Notes: generated by a model not told the origin, from the sequence alone. A DNA stretch of 64,000 bases from Welwitschia mirabilis (GCA_051453625.1 JBOZIK010000001.1:109638192-109702191); one strand, 5' to 3'. Positions 24,850 through 36,820 are shown, numbered from the stretch's first letter. Made by a program: numbers and translations.

Positions 24850-25660
24850 ACTTTTTAAAGTAGGAACTATGTTATTTCCTACACTTGGAGTATACCAAAA
24901 TGTTTTTTAAAAATATGTTGTTAAATGTATCTAATTATGACTTAAAGACATCATTCATGAAGCTCATGAAGATTTCAAGTGCATTTCATAGGTCAAACAA
25001 CATTACCATAAACTCATAATAATCATATCTTATTACGAACACAATTTTGTAAATATTTTATTCAATCTTATTTAGTCATAACTTTATTTTAGATCACATA
25101 TGAGAATTATTTTAATCTCTATAGTTAATATAATAAGTCATTTATTCTTGAAAAAGATCTTTATTATTTACTATTACCTTGTTTAATTTTTTATAATTAA
25201 CATAGTTTTAGAATGTCATCTTTTTTATTAACAAATAAGAATATAGAACCTCATAAAAAAACATTGGATTTAATCTTTTTTTCTTTTATCAACTTATTTA
25301 ATTGTAATTTTAATTTTCTAAGTTCCACTATAAACAACCTATATTATGCTCTAGAGATAGGTCAAGCTCTTGGAATTGTATTAATTGGATGCTTAACTTT
25401 TCTTTTAGTGGTAGTGATGTGGCTTCCTTAAATATTTCTTTAAATTCATCAAATTCTTTAGGTAGTGTAGCTGATGCTTTTTCTTTTAGTGGTTTTATTA
25501 AATTTGAAATCCTTAATTCTTCCTAATGGATTTCTTGATCTATTCATAAAGCATTAGTAAGATTTACTTAGTCTCTTCCTTCCCCTTTAGGATCTATTCT
25601 CTAAAGGAACTTTATACCATAAAGTTAGTTTATTAAAGTTGGCTCTAATGTTATGTTAGA
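24850..25660 (-). pseudogene. Decayed chromovirus-like reverse transcriptase (copy 1)
   Basis: The minus strand shows, in order: LPKEFDEFKEIF (about 25430-25465) matching the pre-RT 'LP.EF..Y.D.FPEELP'; a block near 25200-25260 matching 'WG.P.LFVKKKDG..R.CIDYR.LNK'; then YEFMVMLFDLxNALEIF with FMNDVFKS at about 24960-25030 matching 'YEFLVMPFGLTNAPATFM.LMN.VF'; and FLKNILVYSKC at about 24880-24915. The last is the catalytic 'FIDDILVYSK' with both Asp codons changed to Lys and Asn. Stops are scattered throughout. Copy 2 of the same kind lies at 44350-44960. Confidence 0.75.
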
Positions 25661-27550
25661 TGAGGTGAGATATTCTTATGATTTATATTAAATATATAGA
25701 ATTTTCTCTTAAATATTATATTAAAGCACTTTTTACCATCTTTTTTCATGAACATACCCCCTGTAATAACTACTACAAATTTTTACTCTTTAAAATTCTT
25801 AATATTTAACTTGTAGGCTAGGTTAGAACAAATAAAATTATATGATGCCCTACTATTCACCAAGAAAATAATTATAAAATAAAATCTTATAATTGAATTT
25901 TACAAAATATATTCATTATTAAACTTTACTAAACAATAGCATACATTAGTTTCTTATTTTATTATAGAGGTTAGCATCCTTAGAGTCTATTCATCTTTTG
26001 GTTTTACTATGATTAATTCTTAGGAATTTATTTCTAATGGATTCCCATCCATCATACTCATGGTATATTATATTATGTACTTTGATTGTCTTTTAATAAT
26101 TGTACTTTAACATATTATTAGTTTTTGATATAATATGAAGTATTGGTTTTTACTAATGTACCTTAGGATAGTTATTGATTTTCTTATAAGCATCCTTAAT
26201 TTAATAAATCTTAATTATATATGATATGGATCTAATTTTGGGTGCTACTACTTTAATAAACTTATTAATTAATTTCTTATTTAAGAATCTTTTTCGATAT
26301 TTCATTTATCTTTTAAATCTAACTAGTGGTAATTTACTAGATATTTACTTAACCTCAAACATTGTATTTCCACTGAACGATATTTAGTGAAATATCCTAG
26401 AATAAGATTCATTTTAAATTCATTGATGATAAGTATTTAATGTGATAAGTTTAAAAACTTCTATTTACATTACAAACACCATTCTTTTTCATTACTTGTA
26501 AGGTAAGGTAATAAGATAAATGCATCTCCTATTAGGTGAAATGCTTTGTAGTAAAAAACTAAATTTTAACTTATTAAAACCACATCATGACCTATTCGCT
26601 AGTGTCATACTCTCCTTTATATACTTAAAGGTTTATCATCTTTTCCAACTTACTAGTTTATCTTTCATTTTATGAAGACCATTGTCTTTATATGATATGA
26701 AGGCCTATGGGTTAGCCTTTATATTAATGAATCACAATTGTAGGGCTTTTAAACTATGTTCAATCCCTAATAAGTTTTCCTTCTAGGAGTTCAGTGTAAA
26801 TTTTACAAATTATTTTTATCATCTTCTAATGTTTAATAAATGTTTCACATTTCTTTGATTCATTATTTATTCTCCTAATGACTAAGAAGTTGGTTTATTT
26901 TACTAATAAGTTATGCATGATGTTCATCTATATTCTTTAAATATTATCATTATGAAAGTAAATTATGCTAAGATAGGATTCTATGTTATTCATGTAGGCA
27001 TTTACTCTTTCTTGAGTGACTTGCTTTTGAGTTTGACTCTACTTAATGTCATTAAGTTTAGTTGACTTATATAGAATCTCATTATAAGTATTTAAGTAAT
27101 TATCATCAATTTTATGTAACTATTTTAAATAATATAATTAATTCAACTATTATAACTAATGCTAAGTAGTTAAATTCATAATGAATAAATGTAATTCAAT
27201 GGATTAATATACATCATAAAATATAGAACTTGTCTTTTTTAATAGCTAAACTAATATCTTAATTGCTTGACCTATTTTGGAATCCAACTATAACATTAGA
27301 AATTCAAGTGCAATGTGAGGAATTCACACGAGACATTAAATACAAAGTATAAACTAGACATGCAATATGGCATCATGCGTTAAGTGTGACATTAGACATG
27401 AAGGACATCATGAGATTCCTAAGTTTGACATCAGACATGAAGTGCAATGTTGGAGATTTAAGTGCAATATCAACCACTTAACTATGATGTTATTATTTCA
27501 TCTATAACTAGTTAACTATTGTTAAATATTATTAATATAAATTAGTTTCT
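25661..27550. other. Probable decayed gag/protease side of copy 1, plus degenerate repeat near 27305-27480
   Basis: On the minus strand this lies upstream of the RT remnant, where protease and gag should be. I could not find a convincing aspartic-protease or zinc-knuckle motif. The right end (27305-27480) has a degenerate iteration of a ~40-base unit built on words such as gacattagacatgaag and aagtgcaatgttggag. No LTR was identified. Confidence 0.35.
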
Positions 27551-28982
27551 TGTTCTTAGACTATGTTTTGCTAATTGATGTTAAACTAATATTTTCTATG
27601 TAGTAAATTTTATGTTTCTTGTGCAAATTTTATGTGTCTTATGAAAAAAATGTTTTCAAATACCCTCTTGAGGAGCCAACCAGTCTTTCAAGGGGTTGAC
27701 CATACCTTGAGCATACTTTTAGAATTAAACTAAATTCAAAGGGTTCAACTGAATTTCTAAGGGACTGATCAAACCTGTGATCCCTACAGCTAGTACTTCT
27801 AAACTAAGTCTTTAAGGGTCGACCAATTTTTTTAGGGGTTGGCTCAATCTGTAAACCTTAGTACAATATCCATAAATTAAATGTCCAGAGGTCAACTTGA
27901 TCTATGATAAAGTCAATTAAATCTATAAACCTAAAAATAATACTCATGAATTGATTATCAAGGGGTTAACTAGATCTTTAAAGGGGTTGATCAGGCTTGA
28001 TTTAGGAAATTGAAATGAACTTTTATCAAGACTAGCAAGTGACTAGACATAATTGCTAGTGACCAGATGGAAGTTAATTGGACCCTAAGGGGTTTATTGA
28101 ATATGAAACCACAAGAAACTAAGACAACCAAAAAGTTCACTTGGGTGACCTGTGTAAGTCATGGCACCAAGAGGGATTGACTAGACTTTTGAGGGATTAA
28201 CTAGAAAAAATGAAAATGAAATTTTCTATCCATTATGTATTTGTTAGATATCTATTTTTTAGCTGTTTATAGTTTTTAGAAGCACATTTTCAATTGTAAT
28301 AAATTCTAAAAACCTTCAAATATAAATAGACAAGAGAGAGAAGAATAAAGAACTCTTTTGACCCTTGATTAAAGGATTTAATATTGTGATATTTAATATA
28401 GCATCTTGGCATTATAATCTTGACCAAGAACAATTTATCATTTGTTGTATCTATACATTCAAAGTTAGATCTTGTACTACATTGTTGCATCTTTTACAAG
28501 AGAAGAGCTCCATCAGAATCATTGTACTAAAGAATGAATCACATATATGCATCTTTACATTATTTTATCATTCTAGTACATTATAAAAAATTGAACTTAG
28601 CTTACAAAAGTCTATTAAAAGGTTAAGGCTTAGCCTATAAAAGTCCATTAGAAAGGTTGAGACGTAGCCCACAAAAGTCCATTTGTAAAGGTTACAGGTG
28701 AACCTACAATACCTAGAAGAGTAATGAAGATCTAGATCAAGCTTGGTAATAAGTTAATCATCAAGAGTAGAGTAGGGGATTTTTCAAACCACTAAAAAAT
28801 CTTGCATGCATTTATTTGGTATTTCATACTTTCTATTAGTTTCATTACTTTGAATACTTTTAGTTTTTCTTTGTATGTACAAATTTGTTAGGAAATTATT
28901 TTGAGCAAGTTTTTGTTATATTGTGAGTTTATTTAGCTAATTTTCAAAGAACCTATTTAACCCTCGTAGGTTTCTCAATCCA
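27551..28982 (+). repeat. 5' LTR of the Ty1/copia element
   Basis: It begins tgttcttagactatgttttg, matched by the 3' LTR start tgttagattatgttttg at 33225, and ends just before the primer site. The U3-like part (27660-28230) carries many degenerate copies of an AGGGGTTGAC(C/T) word. Near the right end (28595-28697) lie three ~34-base units (cttag(c)ctnanaaaagtc...). Both features recur in the 3' LTR. The two LTRs differ at many positions, mostly transitions, which indicates an old insertion. Confidence 0.85.
28595..28697 (+). repeat. Three-unit minisatellite inside the copia LTR
   Basis: Three tandem units of about 34 bases share tagcnnacaaaagtc(c)atta and aaggtt. The same triplication occurs in the 3' LTR at about 34257-34360, so it was present when the element inserted. 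Confidence 0.8.
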
Positions 28983-28987
28983 ATTAA

Positions 28988-29000
28988 TTGGTATCAGAGC
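28988..29000 (+). other. Primer binding site (initiator Met tRNA) of the copia element
   Basis: TTGGTATCAGAGC contains the 12 bases complementary to the 3' end of plant initiator methionine tRNA, the usual primer of Ty1/copia elements. It lies six bases after the 5' LTR and 53 bases before the gag start. Unusually for this window it is undecayed. Confidence 0.95.
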
Positions 29001-29052
29001 TAAGTTAAGTCCTTTTTTAGATTTTAACTGATCTAGACTTTAGAACCCTATA

Positions 29053-30020
29053 ATGAGTAATCCTTCTAATGGTTTTTCCACCAATCATTCACCCTTGTTT
29101 AATGAGTCAAACTATTCATATTGGAAAGATAGAATGAGAATTTTTCTTGGATCCCTAGATGCAAATATAGAAAATGTTATCAATAAATGTTGTTTTATGC
29201 TTATATTATCAAAAATCCATGCCAATGATAATATCAATTTAGTTGCCAAATCTCAAGATTAATGGACTACCACTAACAAAACCAAAACCACCACAGATGC
29301 CCATACTCTTAATGAGATATTTTGTGTAGTTTGTATAGATGACTTTAAACATATAGTAAATTGTAATCATGCTAAAAAGGCTTGGGATATCCTTAAGGTA
29401 GCATATAAAGGAACTTTAACTGTAAAGTAAGCCAAGCTTTAAATGCTCATTTCTAGATTTAAAGACATCCACATGAACAAGGAGAAGACTTTATAGAAGT
29501 TCTTTGCAAGACTTATAGACATTGTAAACTCTATGACACATCTTAGAAAATGGTTGAATGAAGGAAAGGTGGTTAGAAAGGTATTGAGATCTCTACCAAA
29601 GAGATTTAAACCCAAGGTTACAGCCATCAAGGAAAGAAAGAACATAAATGCAATGGCATTAAAAGAGATACAAGGTAATTTAAAAATTTATGAACATAAA
29701 TTTACTAAATATAAGAAGAAAGGTATTATCTTAAAATGTGTGCAAGAAGAATATAGATCTAAAAAGTCAGATGAAGACTTAAATGATGATGAAGTGACTC
29801 TCCTAGATAAAAGATTCAATAATTTTTTACATAAAAGGTAAAACGAAAGTAAGTTAAGTAGAATGTCGAAAAGAATTCATCTGAAATACAAGAAGAAGCA
29901 AGATAAAGATAAGGAAATCTAATGCTACTCTTGTAAAGAATTTGGTCATATGGTAAATGAGTGCCCAAACATTTAAGAGACAACAGGAAATCAAGGAATT
30001 CTTCTTTTCTTTCAAAATGG
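29053..30020 (+). pseudogene. Ty1/copia gag, interrupted
   Basis: It starts MSNPSNGFSTN with NESNYSYWKDRMRIFLGS soon after, the classical copia gag start ('F.G.NY..W...M...L'). Conserved words follow: AWDILKVAYKGT, then a capsid-like part (29533-29841) with RKVLRSLPKRFKPKVTAI, matching 'KILRSLP..F..KV.AI'. A zinc knuckle CYSCKEFGHMVNEC (C-X2-C-X4-H-X4-C, about 29923-29964) has all four ligands intact. In-frame stops occur after the first 69 codons and several times later. The product would have been the RNA-binding capsid protein of the virus-like particle. Confidence 0.85.
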
Positions 30021-30700
30021 AGTAATGAAGATAAGGATTATGATAGTAATTTAAGTTAAGAATTAGATATAGGTAGAAGATTATCCTTTATGGTAATTAT
30101 TTCTTCTATCAAGAACATACTTAGCACATCAAAGCCTGATGACTTAGACATAATTAATGAAGAACAGGATGAGCTAGAGGATATGTGTCACGAACTATAT
30201 GAAGAATGTGAAAAGCTAGTAAAAAGAATGAATGATGTAAATAAAGTAGTAAACTCCCTTATCAAAAATAAGTAGGAAATAGAAACAAAGTATAATTTGC
30301 TCAAATCTAATAACTCCAACCTCTTATCATAAGTAAAGGATTATCTTCCCTTATTAATAAATTTTTTGGTGATTCTTGTAAGTTAGAATAGATAATTATA
30401 GTTCGAAAACGTATTAGAGATAAATCAGGTATTGGCTTTATTTCCTAAAGTTCACAAGCATAGGCATATAGGAAATGTAAGTTTACTTCTAAAGTTTCTT
30501 GTAATTATTGTATAAAGTTGGACATTTGAAGTTATTTTGCAATATTAAAAAGTTAATGATATTTTTAGATTTAATGAATTCTTTGCCATTTAAGTTTGTT
30601 TTAAAAGGAAGTGTACCACATAATCCTAATAGGACTAAGTCATTAAGAGAAAATAATATTAAAATTCCTTTAACATAGATAGTTTTCAAAAGATCAAGTG
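30021..30700 (+). pseudogene. Gag-protease linker of copia element, decayed
   Basis: This acidic and coiled-coil-like stretch includes EEQDELEDMCHELYEECEKL at about 30150-30210. It matches the Glu/Lys-rich linker seen after the zinc knuckle in this kind of copia polyprotein. It is broken by stops, and I assign it mainly by position. Confidence 0.5.
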
Positions 30701-31147
30701 CAAATAACTGGTACTTAGATAGTAGATGCTCAATACATATGATAGAAGAGAGATCAAATTTTCAACACTTGAAAAGTATTGATGGAGGAGATGTTACTTT
30801 TAAAAATAATGAAAAGGCAAAAATAGAAGCTATGGATGCATTGAAGGAGATAAGTTATCTAAACTTAATGATGTGTTATAAGTAAATGATTTAAATCATA
30901 ACTTATTAATTATTAGTCAATTATGTAACAAAGTAACAAAATCATTTTTGAAAAATCAAAGTGTAAAATTATGCATGAGAAATAGAGCATTGTTGTCCTT
31001 ATAGTAAATCGAGTAGATAATTTTTATAGAATAGATTCTCATTTAAATTTGTACAATGATCAGTTAGATCATATGAACTATAACATTGAAAATAAAAACA
31101 TTGGCTTAAATTTCATTAGAACTAAACATTTTCTGGAAAGTGCTAAT
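30700..31147 (+). pseudogene. Ty1/copia protease and start of pre-integrase region, truncated
   Basis: NWYLDSRCSIHM at about 30709-30744 matches the copia protease active site 'WYLDSGCSRHMTG'. Asp and Ser are kept and Gly is Arg. NFQHLKSIDGGDVTF(K)N follows as in the family. A pre-integrase-like tail containing RIDSHLNLYN can be followed to about 31140, then similarity stops. The GAG-pre-integrase zinc motif, integrase and RT do not follow. Confidence 0.75.
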
Positions 31148-32660
31148 GTGAAACCCCATTTTTACGATATTTTTATCAATTACAAATCTGAACTAGGGGT
31201 TAACATACCCTCCACTAGCTGATTGTAGGGTGGTTTATTGGATCTATGATTCAGTTAACTAGACGTGCTCGGTCAACTGGCCTAAAAGCTCGGTTGCCTA
31301 GATCTCTTCTTATATTATAGATCCATGTCTCGATGAGTTGATTGAAACTTTGACCAATTGACTGGACCTGATGGATCACAGTGTGGAAGTACCATTAGTG
31401 GATTCTATTTCACTCTTTAAATCACCCTATTTCATTATCTCTATAAAAGAAAGAGGCACTTGATTCATTTTCATTATTTTCTAGCATTCTCGTTCTTAGA
31501 TCTAGAGCTTTTTTTTCCTTCTAGATGTAGAACCTTGCTCTTAGATCTAATAATTTTCTCTTATTTTTCTCTCTTCTAAACTCTTTAAAAAAGGATGAAA
31601 GGCTAAAACATATTTAAGAAAGAGAGTTAAAAATCTATAGCAAGAGATTCCTCTTACTTATATCAAGGATGTTTGAGGAAGATATTGAGAAGTTTTCAAA
31701 GAAGTTTGAAAAGAAGCCCATATCTTAGAAATGGTCTATGATGACTTCAAAGCTTAAAGAGCTTAGGCAGGTGATTCAACTCATAAGAAATCAAGATATT
31801 ACTATTTTCTTGATGTTTTTCATTCTGCTTATCCTTTTCTTACTCATATTTTTTATTACAATGCAGCTTATGACCATGATCTAGGAACTCTTGAAAACGT
31901 ATTTTAAGGAAGCCATTGAAGGTTATTGTAAATCTCATCTCTAATCTTACTAATCTTTTTAGAGGTAATTATAAAGACTTTTAGCCTCTTCATGATTCTA
32001 TAAAAGATAAGCCAATAGTGACAAGGGATATCTGTGGTAAAACTCACACTTGTAAACACACCATTTCCACTTTCTTTCTTGCACCCAAATAATATTTTCT
32101 TTATTTGCTCTTTACTTATAATTTTCTGCTATTAGTGAGGCATTGTAATAAGGCCTCTAGCTATAGAGTATATCTAATATATCTGGTAGGTACTAAGCAT
32201 TTTATTGATGTTTCTACCATCATGCTTCTCCAAGTTAGAGTATAATAGGACTAGGGCCTTGTCTTACTTTGTGCTTATCACAAATTTGTATCATCATTTT
32301 TGTGTATGTTTTCATTCTAAGCTAAAATCCTTTAACCCATGGCACCCATTAGTCATGTAATGCTATCTCACATGGGCATCTTTGCCTATTCAAAGAAGTC
32401 CTCAAAATCACCCTCTCCGAAGAAAGCCTCTCCTAATATTTCATACTTGAGACAGATTGATTCCTGTACTAGATATATGAAGGAAACGCTCATAGTGGCT
32501 TGAAATTGCTAATCTTCAATAGAATCTACTAGCTCAGCATGCATAGGAGATGAAGAATAAGAATAATAAGAAGATTATGAAGAGAAAAAAAAGAAGAAGA
32601 GGAATCTGATTAGAGTTTTTTATTTGATTCTGTTTTCATTTGTATGATTTTGTTTTTTCC
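31148..32660 (+). mobile_element. Foreign sequence replacing copia integrase-RT; LTR-like start and unknown coding remnant
   Basis: The texture changes at 31148 (tgtgaaaccccatttt). There follows an LTR-like 400 bases with words such as ggtcaactgg and accaattgactgg, then a TATA-like ctataaaaga at 31440. A charged, broken frame from about 31600 reads EEDIEKFSKKFEKKP and KLKELRQVIQ. A second poor frame from 32340 ends in a Glu/Lys-rich stretch near 32550-32600. This resembles non-autonomous plant LTR elements that carry an unknown gag-less protein, but I cannot name a family. It may be an element nested in, or captured by, the copia element. Confidence 0.4.
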
Positions 32661-33220
32661 TTTGTCATTAATGTCAAAAGAGAGGAAATTAGTTGTATGT
32701 CTCTTTGTTATTTATGCATTCAGATGTAGTATGCTCTTGATGAGTACTCTTACTTTGTAATGTTTATGTTTAATGAAATAAAAATGCACTTGGTTTTATG
32801 CTTTTAATTTGTATTTTAAATATTTTTTTATGCAATTCAAAGATCCACATGAGCTTAAAATTTTTCCATGATGAAATTTAAGGATTTAGACAATGCTTTT
32901 CTTATATTTGCAATGAATTGCAACTGTGTAAAATATTATATGATGTTACTCTATATTTGCAATGAATTTTAATAATCAAAGTGATAAAATTTATATGATC
33001 AAAATGTGCTTTTTATAAATATTGTATTCTTAACCCTCCAAATATGCATCTTAAATTGTTTTTATTTTAGCACAAAATTAGACTCATTAAAATATCTTCA
33101 ATTTATTTCAAAAGGCTTAATATTTTGCAAAGAATAATAGGCATTTTGTGAGGGAGAGCTTTCTTAGTTTTAAATATTTTTTTACAACTAAGTATTCTTT
33201 GCCACCAATGTCAAAAGAGA
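32661..33220 (+). other. 3' noncoding region and polypurine tract of the copia element
   Basis: No coding motif is present. The end reads aatgtcaaaagagaagat immediately before the 3' LTR, the place and form of the polypurine tract in such copia elements ('aaaagggggaga' kind, here with G to A changes). A similar word, aatgtcaaaagagaggaaat, occurs at about 32669, suggesting a duplicated or recombined 3' end. Confidence 0.55.
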
Positions 33221-33224
33221 AGAT

Positions 33225-34651
33225 TGTTAGATTATGTTTTGTAAATTGATGTTAAACTAATATTTTTTATGTAGGAAATTTTACATATCTTATACAAAAA
33301 ATGTTAACTAGTTGTAGGTTAGATTGTGAATCCATGAATGTTAAAATCTAATCACTGGAAATATATCAAGTTTAATTACCCTCTTAAGGGGTCTATCAGA
33401 CTTTTAAGGGGTTAATCACATCTTAAGAATACTTTTAGAATTAAACTAAATTCAGATGGGTCGACTAGACCTATGATCCCGAGAGCTAATATCCCTGAAC
33501 TGAGTCTTAAGAAATCAACCAAATTTCTAAGGGGTCAATTAGATTTAGAAACCTCAAAATAATATCACTGAACTAAATGTCAAGGGATCATCAGACCTAT
33601 GATGGAGTTGACCAGATCTGTAAACTTGAGAACAATACTCCTGAACTAATTATCAAAGGTCAACTAGACCTTTTAAGGGATCAACTAGACCTAATACAGA
33701 AAACTAGAATGAAATTTTATTAGGACTAGTATGTTACTGAACATATACATGGGCAACTAGATTAGGGTCTACTAAATCCTAAGAGGTGAACCAAATATGA
33801 AATCGTAAGAAATTGGGATAACCAAAAAGTTTACTTGGGTGACCTATGTAAGTCACGACACTAGGAGGGGTTGACGAGATTTTAAGGGTTTCTCCATTAT
33901 GTTTGCATTATATATCTATTTTCTAGTTGTTTATAGCCATTGTAAGTACATTCTCATTTGTAATAAACCCTAAAGGCCTTCAAATATAAATAGCCAAGAG
34001 AGAGATAACTAAAGAACATTTTGCATTCTTGATCAAATAACTAAATATTATGATATTTACTAAAGTAACTTGACATTGTAATCATAACTAAAGATGATCT
34101 ATCATTTTTTGTATCTATATTTTCAAGGTTAAATCTTGTACTACATTGTTGCATCTATTATAGGAGGAGAGCTCCATCAAAATCATTATATCAAAGAATG
34201 AGTTATATTTGTGCATCTTGGTATTATTTTGTCACTATCTTACATTGTAAAAAATTGATACTTAGCTTGCAAAAGTCCATTACAAGGTTGAGACTTAGCC
34301 TACAAAAGTCCATTATTAAGGTTGATACTTAGCCTATAACAGTCCATTTGTAAAGGTTATAAGTGAACCTACAGTACCTAGAAGAGTAAAAAAGATCGAG
34401 ATCAAGCTTGGTGATAAGCTAATTATCGAGAGTGGAGTAGAAGGTTTTCTGAACCACTATAAAATCCTACGTGCATCTATTTGATATTTTATGCTTTCTA
34501 TTAGTTTTATTACTTTGAATAGTTTTAGCTTTTTTTTTTTAATTCATGAATTTATTAGCAAATTATTTTGAGCAAGTTTTTTTATATCATGAGTTTAATT
34601 AATTAATTTTTAAAGAATCTATTCAACCCCTTCTCTAGCTTCTCGATTCTA
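33225..34651 (+). repeat. 3' LTR of the Ty1/copia element
   Basis: It aligns end to end with 27551-28982, including the run of AGGGGT-type words, the block agtcacgacactaggaggggttgac, the ~34-base triplication (34257-34360) and the end near ctcgattcta. The end point matches the 5' LTR end next to the primer site. Confidence 0.85.
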
Positions 34652-35165
34652 TCATTTATAAAATTTTAAATTTATTTTATAAAAACTAAATCAAAAAGGT
34701 TTTAATAGTAAATAAAAATATCATTTAAGCATAGTGATAACTAAGGAATAATCATATCTTTGTTAAAATAAGAGAAAGTTTTACAAACCAAAGAAAATAA
34801 AGTACTCATATTCATTGAATAAGATTCTAAAATGAAACTTGTGATTTTGTTCATGCCAAAGGTAAGGTCTCGATATAATGACCTTATTATATCATACTAA
34901 TTTCAACGTCTAATCTACAAAATTACTAAAACATAAGGCTAGCTTTTCAAAGATTTAATATTCCCTTGTGCAAATCACATGAATAATCTTTACTTTTTCA
35001 AACATCTTATTTAATAATGTAAACAAATGTAACCTTTTAAAATAGTTATTTTGCAAGGATTATACCCTTTAAATAGTTACTACAATGTTTAATAGTTTAT
35101 TTAATAAATAATAGAATTAGTATAATAAATGGTAATTCATAAAAAAAGGTTTTTGGATTGTTACA
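34652..35165 (-). repeat. Putative 3' LTR of chromovirus-like copy 2, truncated by the copia element
   Basis: On the minus strand a purine tract ggaggggag (35168-35176) is followed by TGTAACAATCC, the usual junction of polypurine tract and LTR start in plant chromoviruses. It lies downstream of the integrase C-terminal remnant at 35290-35845. The LTR runs leftward until it meets the copia 3' LTR at 34651. I found no second copy in the window. Confidence 0.55.
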
Positions 35166-35289
35166 AACTCCCCTCCAAAGATTTAAGTTCATTAACAAAC
35201 TATTGTTATTCCATATGATCATTTTATTTTTGAGTTTGTTTAGCTTATAATTCTTCATCCTTATCACGTTTCTCTACATTAATTAAGAG

Positions 35290-35845
35290 TTTATTAATTT
35301 TCATCATTATACACAAATAAACCTAGATAATTTTATTTCATAAATAGTTTAATTTTTTGACTGTATTGATCATAGTCAGATCATTTAACTAAGACTTCTT
35401 TTATTGTTTTATCTCTTAGTTTCGTTTCTCTATGATCCTCAATAACAACCAATGTAATTATAAAAATGAGGATATATATTAGTATAAGTTTCTTCTAATC
35501 CATAATATAATCATTAAATGTTTTTGAGTAATATGATTTAATAAGACTTACATGAAATACTAGATGAGTATGAGATAATTCTTATAGGAGATTACATTTG
35601 TATATCAATTTAACAATTCTTTTAATAATATGAAGGGGTCTACAAAATTAAGATTTCAATTTACCATATTTTTTCAACTTCAAGGCTACCTATTTAGACT
35701 TAACTCTTAGTAATACTTGATCATTTACTTAGAAAATATGGTGGAAATATATTTGGTTAAAGTGCTTCTTGTAATTATTTTCATATTACTTGATTATTTC
35801 TTTTAGTCTTTGAATTTCTTATTTTCACCATTTTTAATTTCTCTT
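35290..35845 (-). pseudogene. Integrase C-terminal / chromodomain-side remnant of copy 2 (separated 3' part)
   Basis: The minus strand reads, across shifted frames, GKLKSxFCRPFHIIKRI, then LVFHVSLIKSYY, then IEDHRETKLRDKTIKEVLVK. These match 'KL.PRF.GPF.I..RI..VAY.L', 'HNVFHVSLLK.Y' and 'IL..R....R.K.I.E.LVKW', the end of chromovirus integrase leading into a chromodomain-like tail. It continues the integrase that breaks off at 42798. The 7 kb between them is the family-T copy B element. Confidence 0.65.
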
Positions 35846-36820
35846 TATTATAGTGCATATTTTTTCATGCACACTTTAGCATGAATGGGAGTGACCCAAA
35901 TTTTGTATTTCATTGAAGACTTACAAAAGGAGAATAAGGACGGATTTTCAACAAAATAAAGTAACTGAAATTGAATTATAATGCTTGAAATAAAGTTGTA
36001 ATAAAAATGCAAATGCAACTAAATCTAATGCAAAACAAATCTAAACTACTTTCTTTTAGCCTTAACAAAGGCTTCCCTTAAGATCTATATCACTAATGAA
36101 ACTGTCACCAGATTAAAAGATACATAAATCATAAGGAACATTTAATAAGACTAAATGCATAAATAAAAATAGAGTTTTATATTAAAATAAATCAACGTTT
36201 GGTTTACAAAATAGTTGAGCCTCAATGGAGGATGCACAGCCTTTCACCAAGGGAATTCCTTTATGTAACTCTTGAGATGGGTCTTCCATCCTTCAATCTC
36301 CTATCATGAGAATTTTCAATGCATTGAATACAAAGAGGAGAGTCAAAGGAGGGTCTTATTTATAGGGTTACATAGTAGAAAATAATAATAGAAGGCACTC
36401 TAAAATGCACTTCATTATAGGAAAAAAGTAGATGAAATGATCAAAGGTCAATTATCATGTTAATTATAGTATTGTCCTAGATGTCATCTAGACGATATAG
36501 GGGATGATCACTCTTTACAAAAGATGACACATCAGATGACTCAGCAGTCCATGTTAGCATCAAATAGCATCATCGTCCTAGCTATCATAAGAACGACAAA
36601 CAAAACAATAGTCTTCTTTGTTTATTTTAGTAAGAATAAACTAGCCTTTCTAGCAGTATTCTTCCTCTAAAGCTCTGTGTATCAGAATATGCCTTAAATG
36701 CTTTAGATTTTACTAAGAATTGCACATTTCTGAGATCTTTTATTGATTCTCCAAAATCCTCAGAATTACATCTAAAGCTATGCAAATGTCCTGTAAAACA
36801 CACAAATTAGTAGTTCATCA
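35846..36820 (-). repeat. 3' LTR of family-T copy B
   Basis: It aligns with 41805-42797 throughout: gtgcatattttttcatgcac at the left end, ctaaatctaatgcaaaa, the cctcaatggag block, and a TATA-like box (minus CTATAAATAAGA, 36354-36365). Its start follows the purine tract aagtggaagg (minus, about 36824-36833). It contains a reverse-complement match to the gataggagat block of LTR copies A and C. Confidence 0.8.

Larger units (their letters stand above)
27551..34651 (+). mobile_element. Ty1/copia LTR retrotransposon, defective (integrase-RT missing)
   Basis: The element has two ~1.43 kb LTRs (27551-28982 and 33225-34651), a primer site for initiator methionine tRNA just inside the 5' LTR, gag with a zinc knuckle, a DSG-type protease, and a polypurine tract before the 3' LTR. 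Total length is about 7.1 kb. The integrase, RT and RNase H that should follow protease are absent. From about 31148 the sequence changes to unrelated DNA with its own LTR-like look. No clear 5-base target duplication is visible (flanks tttct and tcatt). It lies directly beside the 3' LTR of the minus-strand chromovirus copy 2. Confidence 0.85.

Noticed and set aside
29439-29645. Minus-strand 68-codon frame
   Set aside because: It is antisense to the copia gag capsid region.
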